Under the pieces are notes generated by a model, which saw only the letters and a program-made list of their open reading frames with translations, was not told the origin of the DNA and searched no databases. Shown here in pieces: positions 1 through 9,495 of a stretch of DNA of 64,000 nucleotides (its first letter is position 1; every line of letters starts with the position of its first letter). The DNA comes from Rugamonas apoptosis (lineage in GTDB: Bacteria; Pseudomonadota; Gammaproteobacteria; Burkholderiales; Burkholderiaceae_D): NCBI RefSeq assembly GCF_014042355.1, contig NZ_JACEZU010000008.1, forward strand, positions 62,001 to 126,000, in the 5' to 3' direction. The position numbers were made by a program, and so were the translations under genes.

Positions 1-2145
1 CAGCGGATTGGGGTCGCTCAGGTTGTCGATCACGGCAAAGCTGCCGCTCTGCCAGAACGACTGTATCGATGGCGTCAGCTGGCCGCCCGCACCCAGCTGA
101 TAGGTATGGGCATAGCGGGCCCGCGCGCTGAACTTCGGCGCGTTGGGCAAGCGTCGGTCGCTGTTATCGAGCGGGCTGGCATTGATGGGTGTCGGCGCGT
201 AGTTGTTGTACAGGGAGTCGATCGCATGGGCGTTGTCGATGCCCGGCGCGACCTTGCCGAACCGGGCGTCCAGATAGGTGAAAAATCCTTGCAGCTGGTC
301 GCTGCGCGTGATGCGCCAGTCGACTTCGGTCTCGATACCACGCACGCGGGCGGTGGCGGCGTTGCCCGTCACGGCAGCGTTGTTGCCCGAGAGGTTTTTG
401 CCGATGGTGCTGACTTGCAAATCCTTGTAATCCATGCTGAAGGCGGTGAGGTTGACACCGAGCGTGTCGCGCAGCAGGCGGCCGCGCCAGCCCGCCTCGA
501 AGCTGGTCAGGGTTTCCGGCTTATAAGTCAGGTATTCGCTCGCCACGTTGGGCGTCACGCCGCCGCCACGGTAGCCGGTGGCGACCGTCGCATACAGCAA
601 GGAGCTGCGGCCCAGGTCGAACTCGGAAGTGACCTTATAGCTGGTGTTGCGCGAGCTGGTGGCGCCGTAGGCGTTGACCGGCGCACCGAAGGGAACGCTG
701 CACGGCAGATTGTTCGCCTGCGACAGCAGCGTGCCGTACAGGCAAGCCTGGGTGTCGGTGTTGGTCAGCGCGGTATCGCGGGTGCTGCGCAGGCCCAGCG
801 TCATACGCATCGCCGCCGTCAGGCTGTAGGTGGCCTGGCCGAACACGGCCTTGGAGGTGTTGCGCAGTTCATTGTTGCGCACGGCGATATCGACATCGCC
901 ATAGCCGGACGGCAGATTGCCGGCGCCGGGGGCGTACGCCAGGCCGGCCGGCAATACGCTCGCCAGGGGCGCCGGCAAGGCGTTGCCGACCCGCACCGCG
1001 TACAGGCCGGATTGCTTGTCACGATAGGCGTACAGGCCGCCAACCAGCTTGAGCCGGTCGCCCTCGTAATTGAGGTTCAGCTCGTGGCTCTGGGTGCGGG
1101 TCTGGTTGTCGTGGTTGGTGTAACTGAAAATGCCGGAATTGAAATCGACGCCGTCGTTGACCAGCCTGGTCAGCCCGGCAAGATACGTCAGGGCCCAGTC
1201 GTCGTTGAGGTTCCAGACCAGCGAGGAACGCAGACCGGACTGGGTCAGCGCCTTGCGGATATCGGTGCCGGCACCGCCACTGCCGATACCGCCGACGTTG
1301 CGATCGACCGGCAGCGTGACGCGCGCACCGAGTGTGCCGGCCGCGATGTTCGCGTCCGGGTAATAATTGTAGGCCACGCTGTGGATGGCCGAAATCGTCC
1401 CCTGGTCTTCCAGTCGGCTCAGCGAGACGTTCCATTTCAGCTCATCGGTCAATTGCCAGGCCGCGGCAAGGCGCGCGCTCGACAGGTTGATCTTACCGTA
1501 GCGCGCAGACACGGCGCCGCCAGCCTCATCGCCGTCGCTGGTGCGGCGCAGCAGCGCGGCGCGCAACTGCAAGGTGTCGGACACGGGCACATTGAGCACG
1601 CCACGCACCGTCACGTCATTGTGCTCGCCGTACGCGGCATCGCCCGACAGTTCGTGGCGTGCGCTCGGACGCGCGGTGATCACGTTGACCACGCCAACCG
1701 TGGCATTGCGCCCGTAGACCGTGCCTTGCGGCCCGCGCAATGCCTCGATCCGGCTGACATCGTACTGGCCCAGGCTCATGATCTGATAGTTGGGCTCGTA
1801 GATGCCATCGACGTGAACCGCCACTGTCGAATAGCCACCGAAGCTGGCGTTGCTGCCGATGCCGCGCATGGAGAAGCCGTTGCTGGCGACGGCCATGTTG
1901 GGAATCGACGAGGCAATATCGACCAGCGCGGTGATGCCCTGGGCGTCCAGCGCTTTCTGGCTCACCACGCTGACCGAAAGCGGCGCCTTGGAGAGTACTT
2001 CCGAGCGCCGCTGGGCGGTAATGGTGACGGCCTCCAGCGTGCCCTGGTCGGCTTGCTTGTCAGCGGCGCTGTCCTGCGCGTGCAGGCTGCCCGCCTGGAC
2101 CAGCGCGGCGCAGGCAAGGGCCAGCGGTTTCAATTTGCATTTCAT
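1..2145 (-). CDS. TonB-dependent outer-membrane receptor (3' end outside window)
   Basis: Outer-membrane gated transporter that takes up a ligand using TonB energy. The reading frame is open for all 715 codons from the ATG at 2145 to the window edge. The start follows a GGAG Shine-Dalgarno sequence and a typical signal peptide ending in LHAQ. Next come a TonB-box/plug region (QRRSEVLSKAPLSVSVV, then plug residues around GIGSNASFGGYSTVAVH) and a long barrel, with FSARARYAHTY visible near the cut end. Only the last barrel strands are missing. It is divergent from a LacI-type regulator with paired palindromes between them, so a sugar or glycoside ligand is likely; the ligand itself cannot be read from the sequence. 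Confidence 0.9.
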   Translation of the reverse strand, partial: MKCKLKPLALACAALVQAGSLHAQDSAADKQADQGTLEAVTITAQRRSEVLSKAPLSVSVVSQKALDAQGITALVDIASSIPNMAVASNGFSMRGIGSNASFGGYSTVAVHVDGIYEPNYQIMSLGQYDVSRIEALRGPQGTVYGRNATVGVVNVITARPSARHELSGDAAYGEHNDVTVRGVLNVPVSDTLQLRAALLRRTSDGDEAGGAVSARYGKINLSSARLAAAWQLTDELKWNVSLSRLEDQGTISAIHSVAYNYYPDANIAAGTLGARVTLPVDRNVGGIGSGGAGTDIRKALTQSGLRSSLVWNLNDDWALTYLAGLTRLVNDGVDFNSGIFSYTNHDNQTRTQSHELNLNYEGDRLKLVGGLYAYRDKQSGLYAVRVGNALPAPLASVLPAGLAYAPGAGNLPSGYGDVDIAVRNNELRNTSKAVFGQATYSLTAAMRMTLGLRSTRDTALTNTDTQACLYGTLLSQANNLPCSVPFGAPVNAYGATSSRNTSYKVTSEFDLGRSSLLYATVATGYRGGGVTPNVASEYLTYKPETLTSFEAGWRGRLLRDTLGVNLTAFSMDYKDLQVSTIGKNLSGNNAAVTGNAATARVRGIETEVDWRITRSDQLQGFFTYLDARFGKVAPGIDNAHAIDSLYNNYAPTPINASPLDNSDRRLPNAPKFSARARYAHTYQLGAGGQLTPSIQSFWQSGSFAVIDNLSDPNPL

Positions 2146-2244
2146 GTGTTCTCCGTAGTTATTATCAGGTGCCGCCGCGGTAGACGCCCGGGCGCGATAC
2201 CGATGGCGCAGGATGCTGCTCTTTTTACTTGTTGCACGCCGATT

Positions 2245-2258
2245 TGCGCAATCGATTG
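2245..2258. promoter_or_regulatory. LacI-type operator 1, upstream of the TonB receptor
   Basis: TGCGCAATCGATTG, containing the perfect palindrome GCAATCGATTGC at 2248-2259 with a central CG, as is typical of LacI-family operators. It lies about 100 bp upstream of the receptor start, and the same 14-mer recurs at 2359-2372. The next gene on the other side encodes a LacI-family protein, so it is the likely binder. Confidence 0.65.
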
Positions 2259-2358
2259 CTCACTGTGTCATTTTTTAAAGAAAAATGCAACTACTCATCG
2301 AGATTTTTTGCGGAATTTCTGTGACGGACAGAATTATTGAGCCGGGATAAACCGGCAC

Positions 2359-2372
2359 TGCGCAATCGATTG
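2359..2372. promoter_or_regulatory. LacI-type operator 2, upstream of the lacI-family gene
   Basis: Second exact copy of TGCGCAATCGATTG in the same orientation, 114 bp from the first (about eleven helical turns). It sits about 95 bp before the regulator start, which suits autoregulation or repression by looping. Confidence 0.62.
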
Positions 2373-2467
2373 AATTCGGTCGCATGCGCAAAATGCTGGC
2401 GTTGTCCAAGGCTGCGTGTAAGATGCAGCCTCACCTATCGTGACGCTGAATAATTATTGGAAGCAAA

Positions 2468-3544
2468 ATGAGCAACAAGAAGGAAATGGAGCCCGCTTCG
2501 ACGGTGCCTTTTGCCCGGCCATCGAGAACCCAAATGGAGGACATCGCGCGCATGGCAGGTGTTTCGCGCTCGACCGTATCGCGGGCATTGTCCGGCACCG
2601 GCCGCCTCAGCGAGGAAACCCGCAACCGCATCATCGAACTGGCCAAGACCAGCAATTACAGCGTCGACGCCAGCGCCAGGAATCTCCGCCTGAACCAGAA
2701 TCGCACCGTTTCAGTCGTGGTCCCATACGACCCGGTCGAGCACTTGCCGTTATCCGAGCCCTTCTTCCTGACGCTGGTCGGCAGCATTGCCGATGCGCTC
2801 ACCGCATGCGGAATGGACATGCTGTTATCGCGCGTGTCGGCCGACCGGCTCGACCTGGCGGCCGAACCGTACAAAGGTGGCCGCTGTCTCGGCTTCATCC
2901 TGATCGGTCAATGGGGGCACCATGACCAGTTGACGAAGATGGCGGTCCAGGGGTTGCCCTTTGTCGTGTGGGGCGCGCGCATGCCAGACCAGCTGTATGG
3001 CTCCGTGGGAGGCGATAACGTGCAAGGCGGTTTGCTCGCCACCGCTCACCTGCTGGACCAGGGCGCCAGACGCATTGCATTCCTCGGCGATCCGGCCATG
3101 CCGGAGATCGGCCAGCGTCACGCCGGCTACCTGCAGGCGCACCATATGCGTGGCTTGGTGCCCGCGGCCGACCTGACGCTGCCGGTGGGCGAATCGCGTC
3201 AGGCCGTGGATGCCGCGATCGCCGCCAGCATGGCGCGCGACGGCGGCTTTGATGCCGTGTTCGCTTCCAACGACCCGATGGCGATGAACGCGATCGGCGC
3301 GCTGGTGGCGTTGGGGAAAAAAGTGCCGGATGACGTGTTGGTGGTGGGCTATGACGACATCAGCACCGCATCACAGTTCCAGCCCCCGCTGAGCTCGGTA
3401 CGCACGCCGATGATCGAAGCTGGCAAGGCGCTGGTCGCCAGCCTGCTGGCGCAATTATCCGGCACACCGCCGGCGCAGGTGCAACTGCCGGCGCAATTGA
3501 TGCCGCGCCGGAGCAGCACCCGTGGCGAAGGCAGGCAAAGCTAG
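2468..3544 (+). CDS. LacI-family transcriptional regulator
   Basis: DNA-binding repressor of 358 aa. The helix-turn-helix is at about residues 23-42 (MEDIARMAGVSRSTVSRALS), followed by the hinge helix (SVDASARNLR) and a periplasmic-binding-protein-like effector domain with the family signature (AVFASNDPMAMNAIGALVALG, VLVVGYDDI). The start has GGAAG upstream. The N-terminal extension before the HTH is about 20 residues longer than in LacI. Because it diverges from the TonB receptor with two shared palindromes between them, it probably controls the receptor and itself in response to a sugar. The effector is unknown. Confidence 0.92.
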   Translation: MSNKKEMEPASTVPFARPSRTQMEDIARMAGVSRSTVSRALSGTGRLSEETRNRIIELAKTSNYSVDASARNLRLNQNRTVSVVVPYDPVEHLPLSEPFFLTLVGSIADALTACGMDMLLSRVSADRLDLAAEPYKGGRCLGFILIGQWGHHDQLTKMAVQGLPFVVWGARMPDQLYGSVGGDNVQGGLLATAHLLDQGARRIAFLGDPAMPEIGQRHAGYLQAHHMRGLVPAADLTLPVGESRQAVDAAIAASMARDGGFDAVFASNDPMAMNAIGALVALGKKVPDDVLVVGYDDISTASQFQPPLSSVRTPMIEAGKALVASLLAQLSGTPPAQVQLPAQLMPRRSSTRGEGRQS

Positions 3545-3601
3545 CTGTCATGCCAGCCTGCTCCGAATCGCTCCTGGGCGAGAGCACAAGTCGTTAAATG
3601 A

Positions 3602-3697
3602 ACGGCCACCGGTACCGGCAAGGAGCTGATCGCACGCCACATCCACAATCAAAGCGAGCGGCACGGGCCGTTCGTGGCGGTCAACTGTGGTGCGCGC
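3602..3697 (+). pseudogene. Remnant of a sigma-54 activator AAA+ domain
   Basis: About 31 codons read [16 protein letters not shown] then [14 protein letters not shown], which is the Walker A (GETGTGKE) to VNCGA stretch of NtrC-type AAA+ domains. A stop codon lies just before it and another ten codons after it. No other part of such a protein is nearby, so this is a short deletion remnant. The complete activator at 19431-21428 carries the same segment but with different residues, so this is not a recent copy of that gene. Confidence 0.7.
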
Positions 3698-3719
3698 CGC
3701 ACCAGCTTGGCCCTGCCCC

Positions 3720-3751
3720 AAAAATGAGCAACCTTTTGGTTGCCCATTTTT
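3720..3751. terminator. Bidirectional rho-independent terminator
   Basis: The hairpin GCAACC-TTTT-GGTTGC is extended by AAAATG/CATTTT, with a T5 run on either strand. It lies 14 bp beyond the stop codon of the mmsB-like gene on the minus strand and would close that operon. It may also stop readthrough from the lacI side. Confidence 0.8.
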
Positions 3752-3764
3752 ATTCCGGCAAAGA

Positions 3765-4670
3765 TTATTTGCCCTTCTTTTTCAACCAATCGTAAATACT
3801 GGAAAAGTCCAGTGCGCCGGCACCGTTCAAACTATGCAAGGCGTACAGATTGCGGGCCAGTTCGCCCAGCGGAACGGCGGATTTCGCGTTGATCGCCGAT
3901 TCCGCCGCCAGGCCCATATCCTTGAGCATCAGGTCCACGCCAAAACCGCCGCTGTAGCCACGCGAAGCCGGCACGTTATCCATGATGCCAGGTACCGGGT
4001 TGTACAATTCCAGGGCCCAGTTGCGCCCTGAGCTCTTGACCATGATGTCGGACAACACCTGCGGGTCGAGGCCATTGGCCACGCCCAGCGCCAACGCTTC
4101 AGCGGTGCCCGCCATCAATACCCCCAGCAGCATGTTGTTGCAAATTTTGGCGGTCTGTCCCGCACCAGGTCCGCCAGCGTGGAAAATATTGCGCCCCATG
4201 CCCAGCAATACCGGCCGGGCACGCTCCAGCGCCTCGGCCGGACCGCCCACCATGAACGTCAGGCTGCCGGCCTGGGCGCCGCCAGTGCCACCGGAGACGG
4301 GCGCGTCGATCATGTCCACCCCGGCCGCCTTGGCCGCTTGCGCCACCGCGATGGCTGACTGCGCGGAGATGGTGCTGCAATCGATGATCAGGGTCCCGGG
4401 GCGCAAGCCATTGATGATGCCCTCCTCGCCCAGGTACAGCCCTTCCACGTGACGGCTGGCCGGCAGCATCGATACCACGATGTCGGCGCCGTCCGCTGCG
4501 GCGCGCGCCGAGGCGGCGATCCGCGCACCGGCGTCGCCCAGCGTCTTCAGCGCGGCTTGGGACAGGTCGAATACGGCCAGCGCGTGGCCCGCCTTCAGCA
4601 GGTTCAGCGCCATCGGGCCGCCCATATTGCCCAATCCGATGAATGCGATCTTGTACACGTTCGTGCTCAT
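3765..4670 (-). CDS. mmsB: 3-hydroxyisobutyrate dehydrogenase
   Basis: Oxidises 3-hydroxyisobutyrate to methylmalonate semialdehyde with NAD+, a late step of valine catabolism. The protein has 301 aa. The Rossmann motif is FIGLGNMGGPMALNLLKAG at the N-terminus, the substrate loop is DAPVSGGTGGAQAGSL, and the catalytic lysine is in GQTAKICNNMLLG. The chosen ATG has AGGAG seven bases upstream; the frame stays open another 31 codons, but these do not look like coding sequence. It is the last gene of the five-gene operon and is followed by the terminator at 3720-3751. Confidence 0.93.
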   Translation of the reverse strand: MSTNVYKIAFIGLGNMGGPMALNLLKAGHALAVFDLSQAALKTLGDAGARIAASARAAADGADIVVSMLPASRHVEGLYLGEEGIINGLRPGTLIIDCSTISAQSAIAVAQAAKAAGVDMIDAPVSGGTGGAQAGSLTFMVGGPAEALERARPVLLGMGRNIFHAGGPGAGQTAKICNNMLLGVLMAGTAEALALGVANGLDPQVLSDIMVKSSGRNWALELYNPVPGIMDNVPASRGYSGGFGVDLMLKDMGLAAESAINAKSAVPLGELARNLYALHSLNGAGALDFSSIYDWLKKKGK

Positions 4671-4681
4671 GCAGTATCTCC

Positions 4682-5836
4682 TTAGTGAATATCGGCCAGC
4701 GGGTGCGGCGTGTTGGTCCAGGGATTGTCGAGGAAGGTGTCGGTGCTGCTGGCCGGCAGCCAACGCGGTGCCATGTCCTTATCGATCAGGAGCGCACGTA
4801 TGCCTTCCGCAAAATCGCCCTGCGCCGCGCAATGCAGCGCCACACCGTATTCGAGGCGGAACACGTCCGCCAACGACATATCCTTGGCCGTTTCAAGCAT
4901 GCGCCACGCCAGCCGCATGGCGCCCGGTGAGGCGTCCTTGGGTGCGCCGGCCGCCTTGGCCAGCCACGGGTGGTCGGTTACCAGGGCGGCCAGCGCGGCT
5001 AGCGCTTGCTCGACCGTATCGCCGCCACACAGCGCATCGATCAATTGCTGGTGCTGACGCAAAGGGCCGGTCTGCGGACAACCCGGCTCCCGGCCGCGTG
5101 CTTCCGTCCGGCGCAGCACATGGCCGACCAACGCGTGGTTGGCGTCGCTGTCGTCGCTCCACGGCTGCGTCAGCAGCGCGTCCAGCACATCGTGCCTGGC
5201 CCCATGGGGCAGCACATGATTGGCCAGTCCCACGTAGCGCGCGTCAGCCGCCTCGATCGCGATGCCGGTCAGCGCCAGGAAGCGGCCCGCGCGACCGGGC
5301 ATGCGGTTCAGGAACCACGACCCGCCGACATCGGGGAACAGGCCGATCCGCACTTCCGGCATGGATAGCCGGGTGCGCTCCGTCGCTACCCGATGGCTGG
5401 CGCCCGCCATCAAGCCTATCCCGCCGCCCATGACGATGCCATGACCCCAGCATAGAACCGGCTTCTTATAGGTATGGATCTGGTAATCGAGCCGGTATTC
5501 GCGGCTGAAGAAATCATTGGCGTACGGGTTGCCGTCAACTGCCCCGGAGTGGGGGGTATCGCGCTGCGCCCGCATGGTACGGTACAGGTTGTGCAAATCC
5601 CCCCCGGCGCAAAACGCCTTATCGCCGGCGCCCTGCAAAACCACCATGGCGATCCGGTCGTCGTCGGCCCAGGCCGACAAATGTTGTGCCAGCAATTCGA
5701 TCATCGGCAGCGATACCGCATTGAGCGTCTTTTCCGCGTTCAAGGTCAGCAGGCCGATCAGGCGGCCATTGGCAGCCAGCCGGGTTTCGGCCAGCACTGG
5801 CGCGGGCGCCACGCCATGCATCTGGGAACCGTCCAT
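4682..5836 (-). CDS. 3-hydroxyisobutyryl-CoA hydrolase (crotonase family)
   Basis: Releases CoA from 3-hydroxyisobutyryl-CoA in valine degradation. It has 384 aa, longer than ordinary crotonases (about 260 aa), as expected for the HIBCH group. Family motifs are FCAGGDLHNLY (oxyanion hole), GGGIGLMAGASHRVATE and MPEVRIGLFPDVGGSWFL. The start at 5836 has GGAGG at good spacing, and its ATG shares one base with the TGA of the upstream hydratase, indicating translational coupling. An ATG five codons upstream lies inside the ribosome-binding site and is less likely. Confidence 0.9.
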   Translation of the reverse strand: MDGSQMHGVAPAPVLAETRLAANGRLIGLLTLNAEKTLNAVSLPMIELLAQHLSAWADDDRIAMVVLQGAGDKAFCAGGDLHNLYRTMRAQRDTPHSGAVDGNPYANDFFSREYRLDYQIHTYKKPVLCWGHGIVMGGGIGLMAGASHRVATERTRLSMPEVRIGLFPDVGGSWFLNRMPGRAGRFLALTGIAIEAADARYVGLANHVLPHGARHDVLDALLTQPWSDDSDANHALVGHVLRRTEARGREPGCPQTGPLRQHQQLIDALCGGDTVEQALAALAALVTDHPWLAKAAGAPKDASPGAMRLAWRMLETAKDMSLADVFRLEYGVALHCAAQGDFAEGIRALLIDKDMAPRWLPASSTDTFLDNPWTNTPHPLADIH

Positions 5837-6618
5837 CAGCCATTCCTCCATTGCGCCGGACGCTTGGCCAGGAACGCCGCCACACCTTCCTTCTGGTCCT
5901 CCGTATCGAACAGGTCGACGAACAGTTCGCGCTCCACCGGCAGCCAGTTGGCCGGCGATTCATGGCGCGCGCCCTGGATCAGCTTCTTGCAAGCGGCCAC
6001 GCTCGTCGGGCTCTGCTTTTCCACCAACTTCGCCAGCGCCAGTGCCGCCGTCAGCGCTTCGCCCTTGGCCACCACTTGCTCCACCAGTCCAATACGCTGC
6101 GCCGTCTCGGCATCGAGGCGCTCGCCGCACAGTATCATGCGTTTGGCCCAGCCCTCGCCCACCAGCCACGCCAGCGATTGCGTGCCGCCGCCGCATGGCA
6201 GCAGGCCGACCGTCGCTTCCGGCAAGGCCATTTGCGCATGGCTTTCCGCGATACGGATGTCGCAAGCGAGCGCGCACTCCAGTCCGCCGCCCATCGCATA
6301 GCCATTGATGGCGGCGATCGACACGCCGCGGAAGCGCGACAGGACCTCGAACGCTTCGCCGAAGCGGCGCGCCATGGTGCGCGCCATCGCCTTGTCACCG
6401 TCGGCGAACAGCTTCAGGTCGGCGCCGGCAGAGAAGAATTTGTCGCCCTGCCCCGTCACCACCAGGCTGTAAATTTCGCGGTTGGCGTTCAAGTCCGTTA
6501 CCAGTGTGGCCAGCGAGGACAAGCTGTCCGCCGTCCACGTGTGGGCAGGCGGGTTGTTCAGGGTGACGATGGCGGTATGACCGCGCAATTCAAGCTGTAG
6601 ATTGATGTAGTGGTTCAT
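5836..6618 (-). CDS. Enoyl-CoA hydratase (methacrylyl-CoA step)
   Basis: Crotonase of 260 aa that hydrates an enoyl-CoA; in this operon methacrylyl-CoA to 3-hydroxyisobutyryl-CoA is the expected reaction. Both catalytic glutamate regions are present: GYAMGGGLECALACD and MALPEATVGLLPCGGGTQ. The oxyanion-hole segment is FFSAGADLKLF. Its ATG overlaps the stop of the acyl-CoA dehydrogenase gene by four bases (ATGA), and its stop overlaps the hydrolase start. Such tight packing supports one polycistronic message. Confidence 0.9.
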   Translation of the reverse strand: MNHYINLQLELRGHTAIVTLNNPPAHTWTADSLSSLATLVTDLNANREIYSLVVTGQGDKFFSAGADLKLFADGDKAMARTMARRFGEAFEVLSRFRGVSIAAINGYAMGGGLECALACDIRIAESHAQMALPEATVGLLPCGGGTQSLAWLVGEGWAKRMILCGERLDAETAQRIGLVEQVVAKGEALTAALALAKLVEKQSPTSVAACKKLIQGARHESPANWLPVERELFVDLFDTEDQKEGVAAFLAKRPAQWRNG

Positions 6619-7775
6619 CGCAATTCCTCCGCGTTAGGTTGTTCAAGCAGGTGACGCGCCACGATGACGCGCATGATTTCATTGGTGCCTTCCAGGATCT
6701 GGTGGACCCGCACATCGCGCAGGTAGCGTTCGAGCGGATATTCCCGGATATAGCCGTTGCCGCCATGGATCTGCAGCGCCTGGTTGCAGACCTTGAAGCC
6801 GATATCGGTCGCCAGGCGCTTGGCCATGGCGCAATACACGCTGGCGTTGGGCGCCCCCGCATCGAGCTTGGCCGCCGCCAGCCGCACCATCTGCCGCGCC
6901 GCCACGAGTTCTGTCTGCATGTCGGCCAGCTCGAATTGCAGATGCTGGAATGACGCCAGGCGGCTGCCGAACTGGCGGCGTTCGGTCATATAGGTGCGCG
7001 CGGCGTCCAGCGCCGCCTGGGCCGCACCGACCGAACAGGTGGCGATGTTGATACGGCCGCCGTCCAGGCCTTTCATGGCGATGCGGAAGCCTTCTCCTTC
7101 CTGCCCCAGCAAGTGATTGGCCGGGATACGCACACCATCAAAGCTCACCACGCGCGTGGGCTGGCTGTTCCAGCCCATCTTGACTTCCTTGCGGCCGTAA
7201 CTGATACCCGGGGTATCGGCTGGCACGGCGAAGGCGCTGATGCCTTTCGGTCCGGCGTCGCCGGTGCGGGCCATCACCACCAGCAAGTCGGTGGCGCCGG
7301 CGCCGGAAATAAAGGCCTTGTTGCCGTCGAGCTGGTAATAGCCATCTTTCAGCACCGCACGCATGGCCAGCGAACCGGCATCCGATCCCGCGCCCGGCTC
7401 GGTGAGGCAATACGAACCCAGTTGTTCGCCGCTGGCCAGGCGCGGCGCCCACCGCTCATGCACTTCCGGACCGCCCCAGGTGGCCACCATCCAGCTGACC
7501 ATGTTGTGGATCGTGATATAGGCCGTGGTGGATGGGCAGGCCGCCGCCAGTTCTTCAAACACCAGCGCCGCATCGAGCCGGGACAGCCCCAGGCCGCCCA
7601 ATTCCTGCGGCGTGTACATGCCGCAAAAGCCCAGCTGGCCCGCCCGGTGGATGGTCTCCAGCGGGAATTCGCAATCGGCGTCCCAGCGCGCGGCATGCGG
7701 AGCCATTTCGCCGGCGGCGAAATCACGGGCGCTTTGTTGGAACGCGCCCTGCACTTCGGACAGTTCAAATTCCAT
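6615..7775 (-). CDS. Acyl-CoA dehydrogenase, probably isobutyryl-CoA specific
   Basis: FAD enzyme of 386 aa that introduces a double bond into an acyl-CoA and passes electrons to ETF. Family signatures are CLTEPGAGSDAGSLAMRA, the FAD region QFGSRLASFQHLQFELADM, and the C-terminal GTNEIMRVIVARHLL. The residues around SVGAAQAALD and the operon partners (HIBCH, mmsA, mmsB) make isobutyryl-CoA the likely substrate. Specificity is inferred from context. It starts 17 bases after the mmsA stop and overlaps the hydratase start. Confidence 0.9.
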   Translation of the reverse strand: MEFELSEVQGAFQQSARDFAAGEMAPHAARWDADCEFPLETIHRAGQLGFCGMYTPQELGGLGLSRLDAALVFEELAAACPSTTAYITIHNMVSWMVATWGGPEVHERWAPRLASGEQLGSYCLTEPGAGSDAGSLAMRAVLKDGYYQLDGNKAFISGAGATDLLVVMARTGDAGPKGISAFAVPADTPGISYGRKEVKMGWNSQPTRVVSFDGVRIPANHLLGQEGEGFRIAMKGLDGGRINIATCSVGAAQAALDAARTYMTERRQFGSRLASFQHLQFELADMQTELVAARQMVRLAAAKLDAGAPNASVYCAMAKRLATDIGFKVCNQALQIHGGNGYIREYPLERYLRDVRVHQILEGTNEIMRVIVARHLLEQPNAEELR

Positions 7776-7792
7776 ATTGCCTCCGATACGGC

Positions 7793-9298
7793 CTATTTCA
7801 GCGAAATGGTGGTGTTGACGCCGCCGGCCACGCTGCCGTCGTCAAACCAGCGCGCCGTGATGGTCTTGGTCTGGGTGTAGAACAGGATCACCTGCTTGCC
7901 ATACGGGCCCAGGTCGCCCAGCTTGGAGGCGCCGGAACCGGTGAACGAGAACAGGGGAACGGGCACCGGGATTGGCACGTTGATGCCAACCTGGCCCGCG
8001 TCCACCTCCTCCTGGAATTTGCGGGCCGCCGCGCCGGACTGCGTGAAAATGGCGGTGCCATTGCCGTTCGGGTTGCTGTTGATAAACGCCAACGCCTCAT
8101 CGAGATCGGCGGCGAACACCAGCGACAGCACCGGGCCAAAGATCTCCTCGTCGTAGATGGCCATGCCGGGCTTGACGCCGGAGAAGATGGTGGGGCCGAC
8201 GAAGTTGCCGTTGGCGTAGCCCCGCACGTCAGGCTGGCGGCCGTCGAGTTCCAGGCGCGCGCCCTGCTCGATGCCCAGCCCGATCAAGCGTTCCACGCGG
8301 GACTTCGCCGCGCACGAAATCAGCGGCCCGATATCGGTGCCCTGCTCGGCGCCGCCACTCACCTTCATGGACCGGGCCTTTTCCACCAGTTCCGGAATCC
8401 AGCCATTGGCCTCTCCCACCAGCACCACCACCGGCAACGCCATGCAACGCTGGCCGGCCGCGCCGAAGGCCGCGCCCAGGATATTGTTGAGCGCCTGGTC
8501 CTTATTCGCATCGGGCAGCACGATAGCGTGGTTCTTCGCGCCCATCATGCACTGCACGCGCTTACCGGCCAGCGACGCGCGCTGGTACACATGGGTGCCG
8601 ACCCTGGTGGAGCCGACAAACGACACCGCCTTGATGTCCGGATGGTCACAGATGGCGTTGACGGCCGTCTCGCCGCCATGCACCACGTTCAGCACGCCGG
8701 CTGGAATACCGGCGGCCAGCGCCAGTTCCACCAGGCGCATGGTCACCATCGGGTCCTGCTCGGACGGCTTGAGCACGAAGGTATTGCCGCAAGCAATGGC
8801 CATGGGAAACATCCACAGCGGGATCATGGCCGGGAAATTAAATGGCGTGATGCCGGCGCACACCCCTATCGGCTGCTGCAAGGTATAGGTGTCGACGCCG
8901 CTCGCCACGTTGTTGGCCATCTCGCCCATCTGCAGCGAGCCGATATTGGCCGCGTGTTCCACCACCTCCAGGCCGCGGAAGATGTCGCCTTCAGCATCGG
9001 CCAGCGTCTTGCCCTGCTCGGCCGTCAACAAGGCGGCCAGCTCCTTGATGTTCTCGCGGATCAGTTGCTGGTACTTGAGGAAGATGCGGGCGCGGGTGCC
9101 GATCGGCGTCTTGCGCCAGGTTGTATACGCGTTCTTCGCGGCGGCCACGGCGGCGGCGATTTCCGCCGTGGTGGCCAGCGGTACGCGCGCCAGCACTTCC
9201 TGCGTGGCCGGGTTGACGACGTCGCGCCATTCGGTGGTGCTCGATTCGACGAATTCGCCGTTGATCAGCAGCTTGACGGTTGGTACGGATACGCTCAT
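7793..9298 (-). CDS. mmsA: Methylmalonate-semialdehyde dehydrogenase (CoA-acylating)
   Basis: Converts methylmalonate semialdehyde with CoA and NAD+ to propionyl-CoA, the end of valine catabolism. It has 501 aa of the aldehyde dehydrogenase fold. The catalytic cysteine is in [11 protein letters not shown], the NAD-binding segment is [15 protein letters not shown], and [16 protein letters not shown] is characteristic of the MMSDH subgroup. The start has GAGGAG upstream; a longer open frame upstream crosses the promoter region and was not used. First gene of the operon, divergent from an AraC-type regulator 197 bp away. Its product would feed the propionate route served by prpE nearby. Confidence 0.94.
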   Translation of the reverse strand: MSVSVPTVKLLINGEFVESSTTEWRDVVNPATQEVLARVPLATTAEIAAAVAAAKNAYTTWRKTPIGTRARIFLKYQQLIRENIKELAALLTAEQGKTLADAEGDIFRGLEVVEHAANIGSLQMGEMANNVASGVDTYTLQQPIGVCAGITPFNFPAMIPLWMFPMAIACGNTFVLKPSEQDPMVTMRLVELALAAGIPAGVLNVVHGGETAVNAICDHPDIKAVSFVGSTRVGTHVYQRASLAGKRVQCMMGAKNHAIVLPDANKDQALNNILGAAFGAAGQRCMALPVVVLVGEANGWIPELVEKARSMKVSGGAEQGTDIGPLISCAAKSRVERLIGLGIEQGARLELDGRQPDVRGYANGNFVGPTIFSGVKPGMAIYDEEIFGPVLSLVFAADLDEALAFINSNPNGNGTAIFTQSGAAARKFQEEVDAGQVGINVPIPVPVPLFSFTGSGASKLGDLGPYGKQVILFYTQTKTITARWFDDGSVAGGVNTTISLK

Positions 9299-9495
9299 GT
9301 TGGCTCCTCGACGTGGTGGTTGAATAGCCCCCAGAATACGCAGCCAACCCCGTTCCGCCCATGCCGAAAAAGCGCAATCTTGCTGCAAGAATTTGCCACT
9401 CGCGCGGCCAGCACGGATCCCGTGCAAATTGTTTATACTTGCAAAAATGGCCATTACAGCAGCCGGCTTTCCTCAATCGAAATTGGTTCCCACCC

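Noticed and set aside
106-2340. A 744-codon plus-strand open frame
   Set aside because: It is antisense to the TonB receptor, rich in Arg/Gly/Val/Ala repeats without domains, and has no ribosome-binding site.
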